NCBI GenBank assembly: GCA_965120355.1 | Contig: CBCPMX010000135.1 | Location: 1 to 10,946 of the forward strand | DNA length: 10,946 bases | Direction of reading: 5' to 3' | DNA from: CBCPMX01 sp965120355 | GTDB taxonomy: Bacteria; Bacillota; Clostridia; Oscillospirales; Oscillospiraceae | Part shown: in pieces, positions 1-6,407 of the stretch | Position numbering within the stretch: the first letter of the stretch is position 1 | Layout: every line of letters begins with the position of its first letter | Made by a program: the position numbers and the translations under genes | Notes under the pieces: generated by a model | The model's database searches: none | Seen by the model: only the letters and a program-made list of their open reading frames with translations | What the model was told of the DNA's origin: nothing

Positions 1-87
1 TAGCCGGAAGCCCTACATCAGAAACCCTTCATCCCACAACTTTTATGATTGACCCAACTTTTTTTGAACAGCAGAAAAACATTTCTG

Positions 88-111
88 GAAAAAGTGAAAT
101 TTCAGCTTTTC
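88..111. promoter_or_regulatory. Imperfect 24-bp palindrome in the pyrH leader (possible operator)
   Basis: The two 12-bp halves are inverted copies matching at 10 of 12 positions (GAAAA-nn-TGAAA facing TTTCA-nn-TTTTC) with no spacer. The centre, TGAAATTTCA at 95-104, is a perfect palindrome. It runs into the candidate -35 hexamer at 107-112, where a repressor could block RNA polymerase. The sequence symmetry is seen directly; the operator role is inference. AT-rich DNA produces such palindromes by chance, and I recognise no specific regulator site. Confidence 0.3.
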
Positions 112-135
112 AAATCGCGTGTTTTGATATAGAAT
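107..135 (+). promoter_or_regulatory. Candidate sigma-A-type promoter for the pyrH cluster
   Basis: A -35-like TTTTCA (107-112, 4 of 6 to TTGACA) is followed after 17 bp by a -10-like TAGAAT (130-135, 5 of 6 to TATAAT). An overlapping reading, TATAGA at 128-133, is preceded by TG at 125-126, as in an extended -10 element. Transcription would start near 141-143, about 27 bp before pyrH. In many Firmicutes pyrH follows tsf directly. Here at least 168 bp without a convincing gene precede it, so a separate promoter makes sense. Support is consensus matching only. Confidence 0.4.
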
Positions 136-136
136 G

Positions 137-160
137 TAGGAGGTAAATTCTGCGAAGGAG
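137..160 (+). promoter_or_regulatory. Tandem Shine-Dalgarno sequences before pyrH
   Basis: AAGGAG at 155-160 lies 8 nt before the ATG at 169 and decides that start over the adjacent ATG at 172. A second and stronger match to the 16S tail, TAGGAGGT at 137-144, lies 24 nt upstream of the start, too far for normal initiation, and no ATG, GTG or TTG follows it at proper spacing. It could be a ribosome standby site or be non-functional. If transcription starts near 142 it would not even be fully transcribed. Confidence 0.5.
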
Positions 161-168
161 TTGTGTGA

Positions 169-891
169 ATGATGGAACCCAGGTACAAGCGCGTACTTCT
201 CAAAATAAGCGGCGAAGCGCTGGCCGGCGACCGACACCGTGGTTTGGACTTTGATGTGATCGGCGGCGTGTGCGACGTCATCAAAAAATGCGTGGAGATT
301 GGCGTGGAAGTTGGCGTTGTTGTGGGCGGCGGAAACTTCTGGCGCGGCGTAAAGGACGGCGGCGACCAGATGGAACGGGTCCGTGCAGACCACATGGGTA
401 TGCTGGCCACTGCCATCAATGCATTGGCCGTGGCCGATTGCCTGGAGCAGCGGGATGTGCAGGTTCGGGTTATGACGGCCATCGAAATGCGGGCCATCGC
501 TGAACCGTACATTCGCAGCAGGGCCATTCGCCATCTGGAAAAAGGCCGGGTGGTCATCTTCGGGTGCGGCACCGGCAATCCGTTCTTCTCCACCGATACC
601 GCGGCTGTGCTGCGGGCAGTGGAGATCGACGCCGATGTGATTTTACTGGCTAAGAATATCGACGGCGTCTATGATGACGATCCGGCTAAGAATCCGGAGG
701 CCGTGAAATACGATGCCATCACCTATGATGAGGTGCTGGCCAAGCATCTGGCGGTCATGGACTCCACGGCTACATCGCTGTCTATGGACAACGGCATTCC
801 CATTGTGTTGTTTGCGCTCAAGGATCCGGAGAATATTCTTCGAGTCGTGAAGGGCGAAAAAATCGGTACAATTGTAAAGGAGGAATTGTAA
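169..891 (+). CDS. pyrH: Uridylate kinase (UMP kinase)
   Basis: Cytoplasmic enzyme that phosphorylates UMP to UDP with ATP, the step feeding UTP, CTP and UDP-sugar synthesis. The 240-residue product has the usual length of bacterial UMP kinases of the amino acid kinase family. Visible hallmarks are KISGEAL (residues 12-18) near the N terminus, the glycine-rich GGGNFWRG (53-60), ADHMGMLAT (73-81), GTGNPFFSTDTAA (134-146) in the nucleotide-binding part, and NIDGVYDDDP further on. The ATG at 169 has AAGGAG 8 nt upstream; a second ATG follows directly at 172 and would shorten the protein by one residue. It is the first gene of the cluster. Its last codons contain the Shine-Dalgarno sequence of frr, which starts 1 bp after the stop, so the two are almost certainly co-translated. 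tsf, the common upstream neighbour, is not in the window. Confidence 0.97.
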   Translation: MMEPRYKRVLLKISGEALAGDRHRGLDFDVIGGVCDVIKKCVEIGVEVGVVVGGGNFWRGVKDGGDQMERVRADHMGMLATAINALAVADCLEQRDVQVRVMTAIEMRAIAEPYIRSRAIRHLEKGRVVIFGCGTGNPFFSTDTAAVLRAVEIDADVILLAKNIDGVYDDDPAKNPEAVKYDAITYDEVLAKHLAVMDSTATSLSMDNGIPIVLFALKDPENILRVVKGEKIGTIVKEEL

Positions 892-892
892 A

Positions 893-1444
893 ATGGCAGA
901 CTATAAAGCGTATTCCAATCGGATGGACAAAACTCTGGAGGTGCTGAGCAGCCAGTTCGCCTCTGTACGGGCAGGCCGCGCCAATGCGGCGGTGCTGGAT
1001 CGTATTACTGTGTCCTATTATGGCGTGGACACGCCCGTCAACCAGGTGGCGTCCATTTCTTCACCGGATCCCCGTACCCTGGTTATTCAGCCCTGGGACG
1101 GCTCCCTGCTGAAGCCCATTGAAAAGGCGATTCAGACCTCGGACCTGGGGATCAATCCCCAGAACGACGGCAAGGTAATCCGGCTGGCGTTCCCGCAGCT
1201 CAATGAGGAACGCCGCCGTGATTTGTCCAAGCAGGTGCGCAAGTATGCAGAGGACGGGAAGGTTGCGATCCGCAATATTCGCCGGGATGCGATGGATTCC
1301 TTCAAAGCGGCGAAAAAGAAATCCGAAATGACGGAGGACGAGCAGAAAAAGGCAGAAGAGGATATGCAGAAGCTGACGGATAAATATATTAAGGAAATCG
1401 ACACGCTCTGCGCCAAAAAAGAAAAAGAGCTGATGGAAATCTGA
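893..1444 (+). CDS. frr: Ribosome recycling factor
   Basis: Ribosome recycling factor works with EF-G in the cytoplasm to split the post-termination ribosome so that subunits can be reused. The 183-residue product is the typical length (E. coli 185). The N-terminal helix carries the SVRAGRAN signature (residues 24-31). A central beta-rich domain (about 32-103) includes ASISSPDPRTLVIQPWD. The C-terminal helices contain RNIRRDA (127-133), the arginine-rich surface used for ribosome binding, and a Lys/Glu-rich end. The start is clear: AAAGGAGGAA at 876-885 is the strongest ribosome-binding site in the window and ends 7 nt before the ATG. It lies inside the 3' end of pyrH, and the pyrH-frr pair is a standard bacterial arrangement. 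A strong hairpin follows the stop within 15 nt. Confidence 0.98.
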   Translation: MADYKAYSNRMDKTLEVLSSQFASVRAGRANAAVLDRITVSYYGVDTPVNQVASISSPDPRTLVIQPWDGSLLKPIEKAIQTSDLGINPQNDGKVIRLAFPQLNEERRRDLSKQVRKYAEDGKVAIRNIRRDAMDSFKAAKKKSEMTEDEQKKAEEDMQKLTDKYIKEIDTLCAKKEKELMEI

Positions 1445-1457
1445 ATTGGCCTGCGGC

Positions 1458-1497
1458 GCATCCAAGGCGTCCTCTCAGTGAGGACGCCTTGGGATGC
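1458..1497. terminator. Strong hairpin in the frr-uppS gap (terminator-like, no T-tract)
   Basis: The left arm 1458-1474 and right arm 1480-1497 form a 17-bp stem with a single bulged G (among 1491-1493) and a 5-nt loop (1475-1479). The inner 11 bp, AAGGCGTCCTC against GAGGACGCCTT, are perfect and GC-rich. Neither strand has a run of T after the stem: the + strand continues CTGTTGGGAAAC. It is therefore not a classical intrinsic terminator. It may be a weak or partial terminator, an mRNA processing or stability element, or a protein-binding structure. It sits at the one long gap in the first half of the cluster, where pyrH-frr expression could be uncoupled from the lipid genes. The function is inference. 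Confidence 0.55.
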
Positions 1498-1529
1498 CTG
1501 TTGGGAAACTGTATACGGAAAGAAGAGTT

Positions 1530-2291
1530 ATGGCGATCTTTAAGAAGAAAGCGGCGGAAGCCGCGCCGGAACAGCAGCCCGTGCTTACGCCGGACATGGT
1601 GCCGCGCCATGTGGGGATTATTATGGACGGCAACGGGCGCTGGGCGACACAGCGGGGCCTGCCGCGGACGGCAGGGCATGCCGCCGGCAGCGAGACTTTC
1701 CGCACCATTGCCACCTATTGCCGCGACATTGGCATGGACTATCTGACGGTCTATGCTTTCTCCACAGAGAACTGGAAACGCCCTGCCGAAGAGGTGGGCG
1801 CGATTATGGGGCTTCTGAAGAAGTATCTGTACGAAGCCATTGAGAAGATGGAGCGGGATAAGATCCGATTGGCCTTTTTCGGTGACTTGAGCCGGCTGAG
1901 TCCCGATTTGCAGGAGCTGGCAGCGGATACGCTGCGGCGCTCGAAAAACTATGTGGGCTTTCAGGCCAATATCTGCCTGAACTACGGCGGACGGGATGAA
2001 ATTCTGCGGGCGGCGCGCACGTTCGCGCGTCAGTGCGTGGAAGGCAAAGCGCAGCCGGAGGACTTGGATGAGGCGCGGTTTTCCGGCCTTCTTTATTCCG
2101 CGGGGATTCCGGATCCGGAATTGGTGATTCGCCCCAGCGGAGAGCTGCGGCTGTCCAACTTCCTGTTGTGGCAGTCGGCATATACGGAGTTTTATTATAC
2201 AGACGTACTGTGGCCGGATTTCACACCGGCTGATCTTGACCGCGCGATTCTGGCCTTCCGGGGCCGGGACCGGCGCTTTGGGGGAGTATGA
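1530..2291 (+). CDS. uppS: Undecaprenyl diphosphate synthase (cis-prenyltransferase)
   Basis: Condenses farnesyl diphosphate with eight isopentenyl diphosphates in cis to make C55 undecaprenyl diphosphate, the lipid carrier for peptidoglycan and other wall polymers. From the ATG at 1530 the product has 253 residues, normal for the family. Signatures are HVGIIMDGNGRWA (residues 27-39, catalytic Asp33), the middle block YAFSTENWKRP, and RPSGELRLSNFLLWQ (201-215) followed by an acidic YTEFYYTDVLWPDF block, which bind pyrophosphate and Mg2+. The start is not certain. The ATG at 1494 is in frame and would add 12 residues (MPVGKLYTERRV), with TGAGGA upstream, but both lie in the right arm of the 1458-1497 hairpin. 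I prefer 1530 because MAIFKKK resembles other family N termini, although its own site (GGAAAGAAGAG) is poor. The stop overlaps the start of cdsA. Confidence 0.95.
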   Translation: MAIFKKKAAEAAPEQQPVLTPDMVPRHVGIIMDGNGRWATQRGLPRTAGHAAGSETFRTIATYCRDIGMDYLTVYAFSTENWKRPAEEVGAIMGLLKKYLYEAIEKMERDKIRLAFFGDLSRLSPDLQELAADTLRRSKNYVGFQANICLNYGGRDEILRAARTFARQCVEGKAQPEDLDEARFSGLLYSAGIPDPELVIRPSGELRLSNFLLWQSAYTEFYYTDVLWPDFTPADLDRAILAFRGRDRRFGGV

Positions 2292-3106
2292 TGAAAGCGA
2301 GAATCCTTGTGGCGGTGGTGTGTATTCCACTGCTGCTGGTCGTGATCTATGGGCTTCCGCCGCTGGCGACGGCTGTGCTGGTAGCGGCGCTTTGTATGAT
2401 TTCCGTGCAGGAGATGCTGGTGGGCACCGGCCTGGTACAAGACCGGGGGATAGTGGCGCTGAGTATGGTGTTTGCGGCGGCGATCCCGCTGTGGAGTTTT
2501 TTCTCCTGCCAGTTAGAGCTGGCGCTTTGGGGGCTGTTCGCCTATTTTATCCTGGTGTTCGCAGTGGCCCTGTACCGGCATAAGACGATCCAGATCAGTG
2601 AGGTGTTTGTCTCGTTTTTTGCAGCGGTGCTGATTCCGCTGTTCCTGTCGTCTATTGTCCGGATTCTAAATATGGAATTTGGAAAGTATTATATATTGGT
2701 TCCCTTCGTCATCGCGTTTGTGGCAGACGGCGGCGCGTATTTTGCCGGCGTGTTTTTGGGGAAGCATAAAATGGCTCCGGAGCTGAGCCCCAAAAAGACC
2801 TGGGAGGGCGCCATTGGCGGCGCAGTGGCCGCCACTGCCTTGATGCTGATTTACTGTGCTGTGTGCCAGTTCGGTTTTGGCCGCCAGCCCAACTATGGGT
2901 ATGCAGTGTTCTATGCTCTGGTTGGCACAGTGATCGACTATGAGGGGGATCTGGCATTTTCTCTGATGAAGCGGCAGACCGGGATCAAGGACTATGGCAA
3001 ATTGCTGCCGGGACACGGCGGCATTCTGGACCGGTTTGACAGCATGGTCTTTGTGGCGCCCATGACAGAGCTGCTGCTGCTGGCAATGCCGTTGTTTGGA
3101 GGCTGA
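2291..3106 (+). CDS. cdsA: Phosphatidate cytidylyltransferase (CDP-diglyceride synthase)
   Basis: Integral membrane enzyme making CDP-diacylglycerol from phosphatidic acid and CTP, the branch-point precursor of anionic phospholipids and phosphatidylethanolamine. The 271-residue protein is rich in hydrophobic segments: about residues 4-45, 53-95, 104-122, 134-156, 172-194 and the C terminus. The family signature is complete at 224-250: S224, K227-R228, K233-D234, then GHGG (241-244) and D247-R248-F249-D250. ADGGAYFAG (145-153) and SPKKTWEG (166-173) are also typical. Adjacent ATG codons lie at 2288 and 2291. I chose 2291 because GGGGAG (2281-2286) is only 1 nt from the first but 4 nt from the second, and MKARI matches the common MKxRI start. 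With 2288 the protein gains one Met. The uppS stop (TGA 2289-2291) overlaps the start, implying translational coupling. Confidence 0.96.
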   Translation: MKARILVAVVCIPLLLVVIYGLPPLATAVLVAALCMISVQEMLVGTGLVQDRGIVALSMVFAAAIPLWSFFSCQLELALWGLFAYFILVFAVALYRHKTIQISEVFVSFFAAVLIPLFLSSIVRILNMEFGKYYILVPFVIAFVADGGAYFAGVFLGKHKMAPELSPKKTWEGAIGGAVAATALMLIYCAVCQFGFGRQPNYGYAVFYALVGTVIDYEGDLAFSLMKRQTGIKDYGKLLPGHGGILDRFDSMVFVAPMTELLLLAMPLFGG

Positions 3107-3110
3107 TGAT

Positions 3111-4256
3111 ATGACACAGATGCTTTCCGTTCTGGGCAGTACCGGTTCCATTGGCCGGCAGACACTGGATGTGGCGGAGAAGCTTGAGATCCAGGTGGCG
3201 GCCCTGACCGCCAATACCAACGTGGAACGGATGGCGGAGCAGTGCCGCAAATTCCGCCCCAGGCTGGCGGTCATGGGAACCCAGGAGGCGGCCGCATCCC
3301 TGGAGGCCCGGTTACAGGGCTTGGACATCGCCGTGAAATGGGGGATGGACGGCCTGCTGGAGGCTGCGGCTATGCCCCAGAGCGATACGGTGGTCACTGC
3401 TGTCATGGGGATGGTGGGCTTGCGTCCAACCCTGGCGGCCATTGCCGAAAAAAAGAGAATTGCATTGGCCAATAAAGAGACGCTGGTCTGCGCGGGCGAA
3501 CTGGTCATGGCTGCGGCAGAGCACTCCGGCGCGCAGATCATTCCTGTGGACTCGGAGCACTCGGCCATCTTCCAGTGCCTGCTGGGCAATCGCCGCAGCC
3601 AGGTTAAACGGCTGATCCTGACGGCATCCGGAGGGCCGTTTTTTGGCTGGAGCCAGGAGCAGCTGCAAACCGTCACCAAGGCCCAGGCCCTGAAGCATCC
3701 TAACTGGACCATGGGGCAGAAAATCACTGTGGATTCCGCCACCATGATGAACAAAGGGCTGGAGTTTATAGAGGCCATGCGCCTGTATGGCCTGCCAGCC
3801 GGGCAGGTGTCGGTGGTGATCCACCGGCAGAGTATTGTGCATTCTCTGGTGGAATATGTGGACGGAACCGTCATGGCGCAGCTGGGGGTACCGGATATGC
3901 GCATTCCCATTCAGCTGGCGTTGACGTATCCGGACCGGATGCCATCTCCGGCGGCGCCGCTGGATTTGCTGACCTGCGGCCCGCTGACCTTTGAAGCGCC
4001 GGATCCGGCGACCTTTACCTGCTTGCAGCTGGCAATGGACGCGGCGGTGCGGGGCGGAACGGCCTGCGCCATCCTCAACGGCGCAAACGAGGCGGCGGTG
4101 GGACTGTTTTTAAGAGAAGAGATTGGATTCTGCGACATTGCGGCGTTGGTGCGCCGCGCCCTGGAGACCGTCCCGGTGGTGGACGGCCCTAATCTGGAAC
4201 AAATCTTAGCCGCGGACCGGGCGGCGCGCAAAGCCGTATATGACGCCATGGCATAA
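3111..4256 (+). CDS. dxr: 1-deoxy-D-xylulose 5-phosphate reductoisomerase
   Basis: Second enzyme of the MEP isoprenoid pathway; it converts DXP to MEP using NADPH and a divalent metal, and is the target of fosmidomycin. The 381-residue product is of normal length. It shows the NADPH-binding GSTGSIG (residues 9-15), ANKETLV (120-126), PVDSEHSAIFQ (145-155) with metal ligands D147 and E149, ASGGPFF (172-178), a MMNKGLEFIEA block (212-222) with K215 and the third metal ligand E218, and NGANEAAV (323-330). The start at 3111 is set by GGAGG at 3098-3102, 8 nt upstream. A TTG at 3096 would add five residues but overlaps cdsA and places that ribosome-binding site inside the gene. dxr begins 4 bp after the cdsA stop. 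With ispG downstream, two MEP steps flank the membrane protease gene. Confidence 0.97.
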   Translation: MTQMLSVLGSTGSIGRQTLDVAEKLEIQVAALTANTNVERMAEQCRKFRPRLAVMGTQEAAASLEARLQGLDIAVKWGMDGLLEAAAMPQSDTVVTAVMGMVGLRPTLAAIAEKKRIALANKETLVCAGELVMAAAEHSGAQIIPVDSEHSAIFQCLLGNRRSQVKRLILTASGGPFFGWSQEQLQTVTKAQALKHPNWTMGQKITVDSATMMNKGLEFIEAMRLYGLPAGQVSVVIHRQSIVHSLVEYVDGTVMAQLGVPDMRIPIQLALTYPDRMPSPAAPLDLLTCGPLTFEAPDPATFTCLQLAMDAAVRGGTACAILNGANEAAVGLFLREEIGFCDIAALVRRALETVPVVDGPNLEQILAADRAARKAVYDAMA

Positions 4257-4273
4257 CTGCCAGGGCGCTGTGC

Positions 4274-4290
4274 GAAAAAAGGAGTTTTTC
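4274..4290 (+). promoter_or_regulatory. rseP ribosome-binding site in the loop of a small hairpin
   Basis: GAAAAA (4274-4279) and TTTTTC (4285-4290) can pair and leave AGGAG, the rseP Shine-Dalgarno core, as a 5-nt loop. GGAG ends 9 nt before the TTG start. The stem has one G-C and five A-U pairs, so it would be only marginally stable and temperature-dependent. The symmetry is seen directly; any regulatory effect is inference. Confidence 0.35.
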
Positions 4291-4293
4291 TAG

Positions 4294-5352
4294 TTGTATA
4301 TTGTGATTGCGCTCTTACTGTTCGGGTTTCTGATCTTTATTCACGAATTTGGCCATTTCATCACCGCCAAGCTGCTGGGGGTACGGGTCAACGAGTTTTC
4401 TATCAATATGGGTCCTGTGCTGCTGCAGCGGCAGTGGGGGGAAACCGTTTATTCTCTCCGGCTGATTCCCATTGGCGGTTTCTGCGCCATGGAGGGTGAG
4501 GATGAAGAGAGTGAGGATCCCCGTGCCTTCACGGCGAAATCCTGGTGGCGTCGTTGTATTATCCTGGTGGCCGGCTCTTTTATGAATTTTTTGACAGGAT
4601 TTTTGATTGTGGTGGTGTTGCTGGCCACCGGCGGTTCCACTATGATTGACGCAACCATTGCGGAGCTGGAACCGGAAAGCACCTTGGCCGCCGGCGGGCT
4701 GCAAGTGGGGGACACCTTTTATTCCATTGACGGCGAACGGGTCTATGTGTACAGCGACTGGTCTATGCTGGTGGAACGGGGCGACGACACCACTTATGAC
4801 GTGGTGGTGATCCGCAACGGCGAAAAGATCCGATTTCCAGAGCTGGTGATGGAACAGGCGTATTTTGAGACAAACGGGGAGCAGACGCTGCGGTATGGCG
4901 TGACGTTCACCACTGTGGAGAAAACAGCAGGCCGGACGTTGAAAGAAGCCTGGTACTCCGTGGTGGACTTTGCCCGCATGGTGAAGCTGGGCTTGCTGGA
5001 TTTGATTTCCGGAAATGCGGGATTGTCCGACATGTCCGGCCCGGTGGGTATTGTATCGATTATCAACGAAACCGGTACGGCGTCGTCCAGTTTTTTGTCG
5101 GGCCTGCGGAATATTTTGTATTTGGGCGCGTTTATTGCGGTGAACCTGTCATATATGAATATGCTGCCCATTCCTGCGCTGGACGGCGGGCGAGTGTTTT
5201 TCCTCCTCATTACCACAGTGGTGGAGAAGATCAGCCGCCGGCGCATTGACCCCAAATATGAGGGATATATCCATGCTGCCGGCATGGTGCTGCTGCTGGC
5301 CTTTATGGCCATCGTGACATTCCAGGATATTGCGAGACTGATTGTGAGCTGA
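4294..5352 (+). CDS. rseP: RIP metalloprotease RseP/RasP (site-2 protease family, M50)
   Basis: Zinc intramembrane protease that cleaves transmembrane segments, classically of anti-sigma factors (RsiW in B. subtilis, RseA in E. coli) and of leftover signal peptides. The 352-residue product has HEFGH (residues 17-21; zinc ligands H17 and H21, catalytic E18) in the first membrane helix. GGFCAMEGEDEES (61-73) and a membrane segment around 85-112 with GSFMNFLTG follow, then one PDZ domain at about 115-190, SGPVGIV (248-254), and NMLPIPALDGGR (289-300) carrying the third zinc ligand D297. It ends in a last membrane helix at about 327-345. The start is TTG, the first possible codon after an in-frame TAG at 4291-4293, with AAAAAAGGAG 9 nt upstream; the next option, GTG at 4303, is poorly spaced. 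No sigma or anti-sigma gene is nearby, so the substrate is unknown. Confidence 0.95.
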   Translation: MYIVIALLLFGFLIFIHEFGHFITAKLLGVRVNEFSINMGPVLLQRQWGETVYSLRLIPIGGFCAMEGEDEESEDPRAFTAKSWWRRCIILVAGSFMNFLTGFLIVVVLLATGGSTMIDATIAELEPESTLAAGGLQVGDTFYSIDGERVYVYSDWSMLVERGDDTTYDVVVIRNGEKIRFPELVMEQAYFETNGEQTLRYGVTFTTVEKTAGRTLKEAWYSVVDFARMVKLGLLDLISGNAGLSDMSGPVGIVSIINETGTASSSFLSGLRNILYLGAFIAVNLSYMNMLPIPALDGGRVFFLLITTVVEKISRRRIDPKYEGYIHAAGMVLLLAFMAIVTFQDIARLIVS

Positions 5353-5357
5353 TACAA

Positions 5358-6395
5358 ATGACGAGACAAATTCATGTGGGTGACGTTGCCATTGGCGGCG
5401 GCGCACCCGTTTCCATACAGTCCATGCTCAATACCAAGACTACGGATGTGGCCGCCTGCCTGGCGCAGATCGAGGCTCTGCGGGCTGCGGGGTGCCAAAT
5501 TGTGCGCCTGGCAGTGCCGGACATGGACGCTGCCCGCAGTTTTGCGGAGATCGCCAGGGAATCTCCGCTGCCGCTGGTGGCGGATATCCATTTTGACTAC
5601 CGGCTGGCTATCGCGGCGGCGGAGGGCGGTGCGGCGAAGATCCGCATCAACCCCGGCAACATCGGCGGCGAGGACCGGGTGCGGGCGGTGGCGGAGGTCT
5701 GTAAAGACCGGCATATCCCCATCCGCATTGGCGTCAACGGCGGAAGTTTGGACAAAACGTTATTAGAAAAATATGGGCATCCCACGGCGGAGGCTCTGGT
5801 GGAAAGCGCCTTCTCCCACATCGCGTTGCTGGAGAAGCATGGATTTACGGATATCTGCGTGTCCATGAAGTCCTCTTCCGTGCCGGTGACCATGGGCGCG
5901 TACCGGCTGATGCACGAGAAAGCCGACTATCCGCTGCACTTAGGTGTGACAGAAACCGGCACCCTGCGCATGGGAACCATCAAATCCGCCATGGGGATCG
6001 GGGGCCTGCTGTGCCTGGGGATCGGCGACACGCTTCGCGTCTCCCTGACCGACGACCCAGTGCGGGAGGTAGAGGTCGCCAGGGATATTCTCGCGGCGGC
6101 CGGCCTGCGGAAAGAACGGCCGGAGATCATCTCCTGCCCCACCTGCGGCCGGACCAACATCGACCTGATTGGCTTGGCCCAGCAGGTGGAAGCGGCGCTG
6201 GCGGACTGTGTCAAACCCATTACGGTGGCAGTGATGGGCTGCATAGTCAACGGCCCTGGCGAGGCCCGGGAGGCGGATGTGGGCGTGGCCGGCGGCAACG
6301 GCGAGGGCGTTCTGTTTGCCAAGGGCAAGCCCGTAAAGAAGGTTCCCTATGAACGGCTTATGGGGGAACTGTTGGCCTATATCGATACACTTTGA
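5358..6395 (+). CDS. ispG: 4-hydroxy-3-methylbut-2-enyl diphosphate synthase (flavodoxin-type IspG/GcpE)
   Basis: Penultimate MEP-pathway enzyme. Its 4Fe-4S cluster reduces the cyclic diphosphate MEcPP to HMBPP, with electrons from ferredoxin or flavodoxin. The 345-residue length fits the compact bacterial form without the plant-type insert. An N-terminal TIM-barrel domain (about 1-250) includes SIQSMLNTKTTD, VADIHFDYRLA and KIRINPGNIG (94-103). The C-terminal iron-sulfur domain has cysteines C260 and C263 (ISCPTCGRTNIDL), C295 (MGCIVNGPGEA) and E302, the usual cluster ligands. All are present, so activity is expected. The ATG at 5358 lies 5 nt after the rseP stop and lacks a good ribosome-binding site (only GAG at 5346-5348), so translation probably depends on ribosomes finishing rseP. 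Placement of ispG directly after rseP is common in Clostridia. Confidence 0.97.
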   Translation: MTRQIHVGDVAIGGGAPVSIQSMLNTKTTDVAACLAQIEALRAAGCQIVRLAVPDMDAARSFAEIARESPLPLVADIHFDYRLAIAAAEGGAAKIRINPGNIGGEDRVRAVAEVCKDRHIPIRIGVNGGSLDKTLLEKYGHPTAEALVESAFSHIALLEKHGFTDICVSMKSSSVPVTMGAYRLMHEKADYPLHLGVTETGTLRMGTIKSAMGIGGLLCLGIGDTLRVSLTDDPVREVEVARDILAAAGLRKERPEIISCPTCGRTNIDLIGLAQQVEAALADCVKPITVAVMGCIVNGPGEAREADVGVAGGNGEGVLFAKGKPVKKVPYERLMGELLAYIDTL

Positions 6396-6407
6396 AGGGA
6401 AGCTTCT

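Noticed and set aside
59..65. Run of seven T as the end of an upstream terminator.
   Set aside because: No stem-forming inverted repeat precedes it in 1-58.
3..146. Frame open from the window's left edge to a TAA at 144-146, possibly the 3' end of an upstream gene (internal ATG at 45).
   Set aside because: The 47 codons are AT-rich, unlike the neighbouring genes, resemble no known C terminus, and overlap the candidate promoter. Too little to call a gene.
3096..3110. TTG at 3096 as the dxr start.
   Set aside because: It overlaps cdsA and includes the GGAGG site (3098-3102) that is ideally placed for the ATG at 3111.
2666..3910. Long antisense open frame (414 codons) opposite cdsA and dxr.
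   Set aside because: It lies wholly opposite two genes with complete family signatures on the + strand, has no recognisable protein character, and such frames are expected in GC-rich coding DNA.
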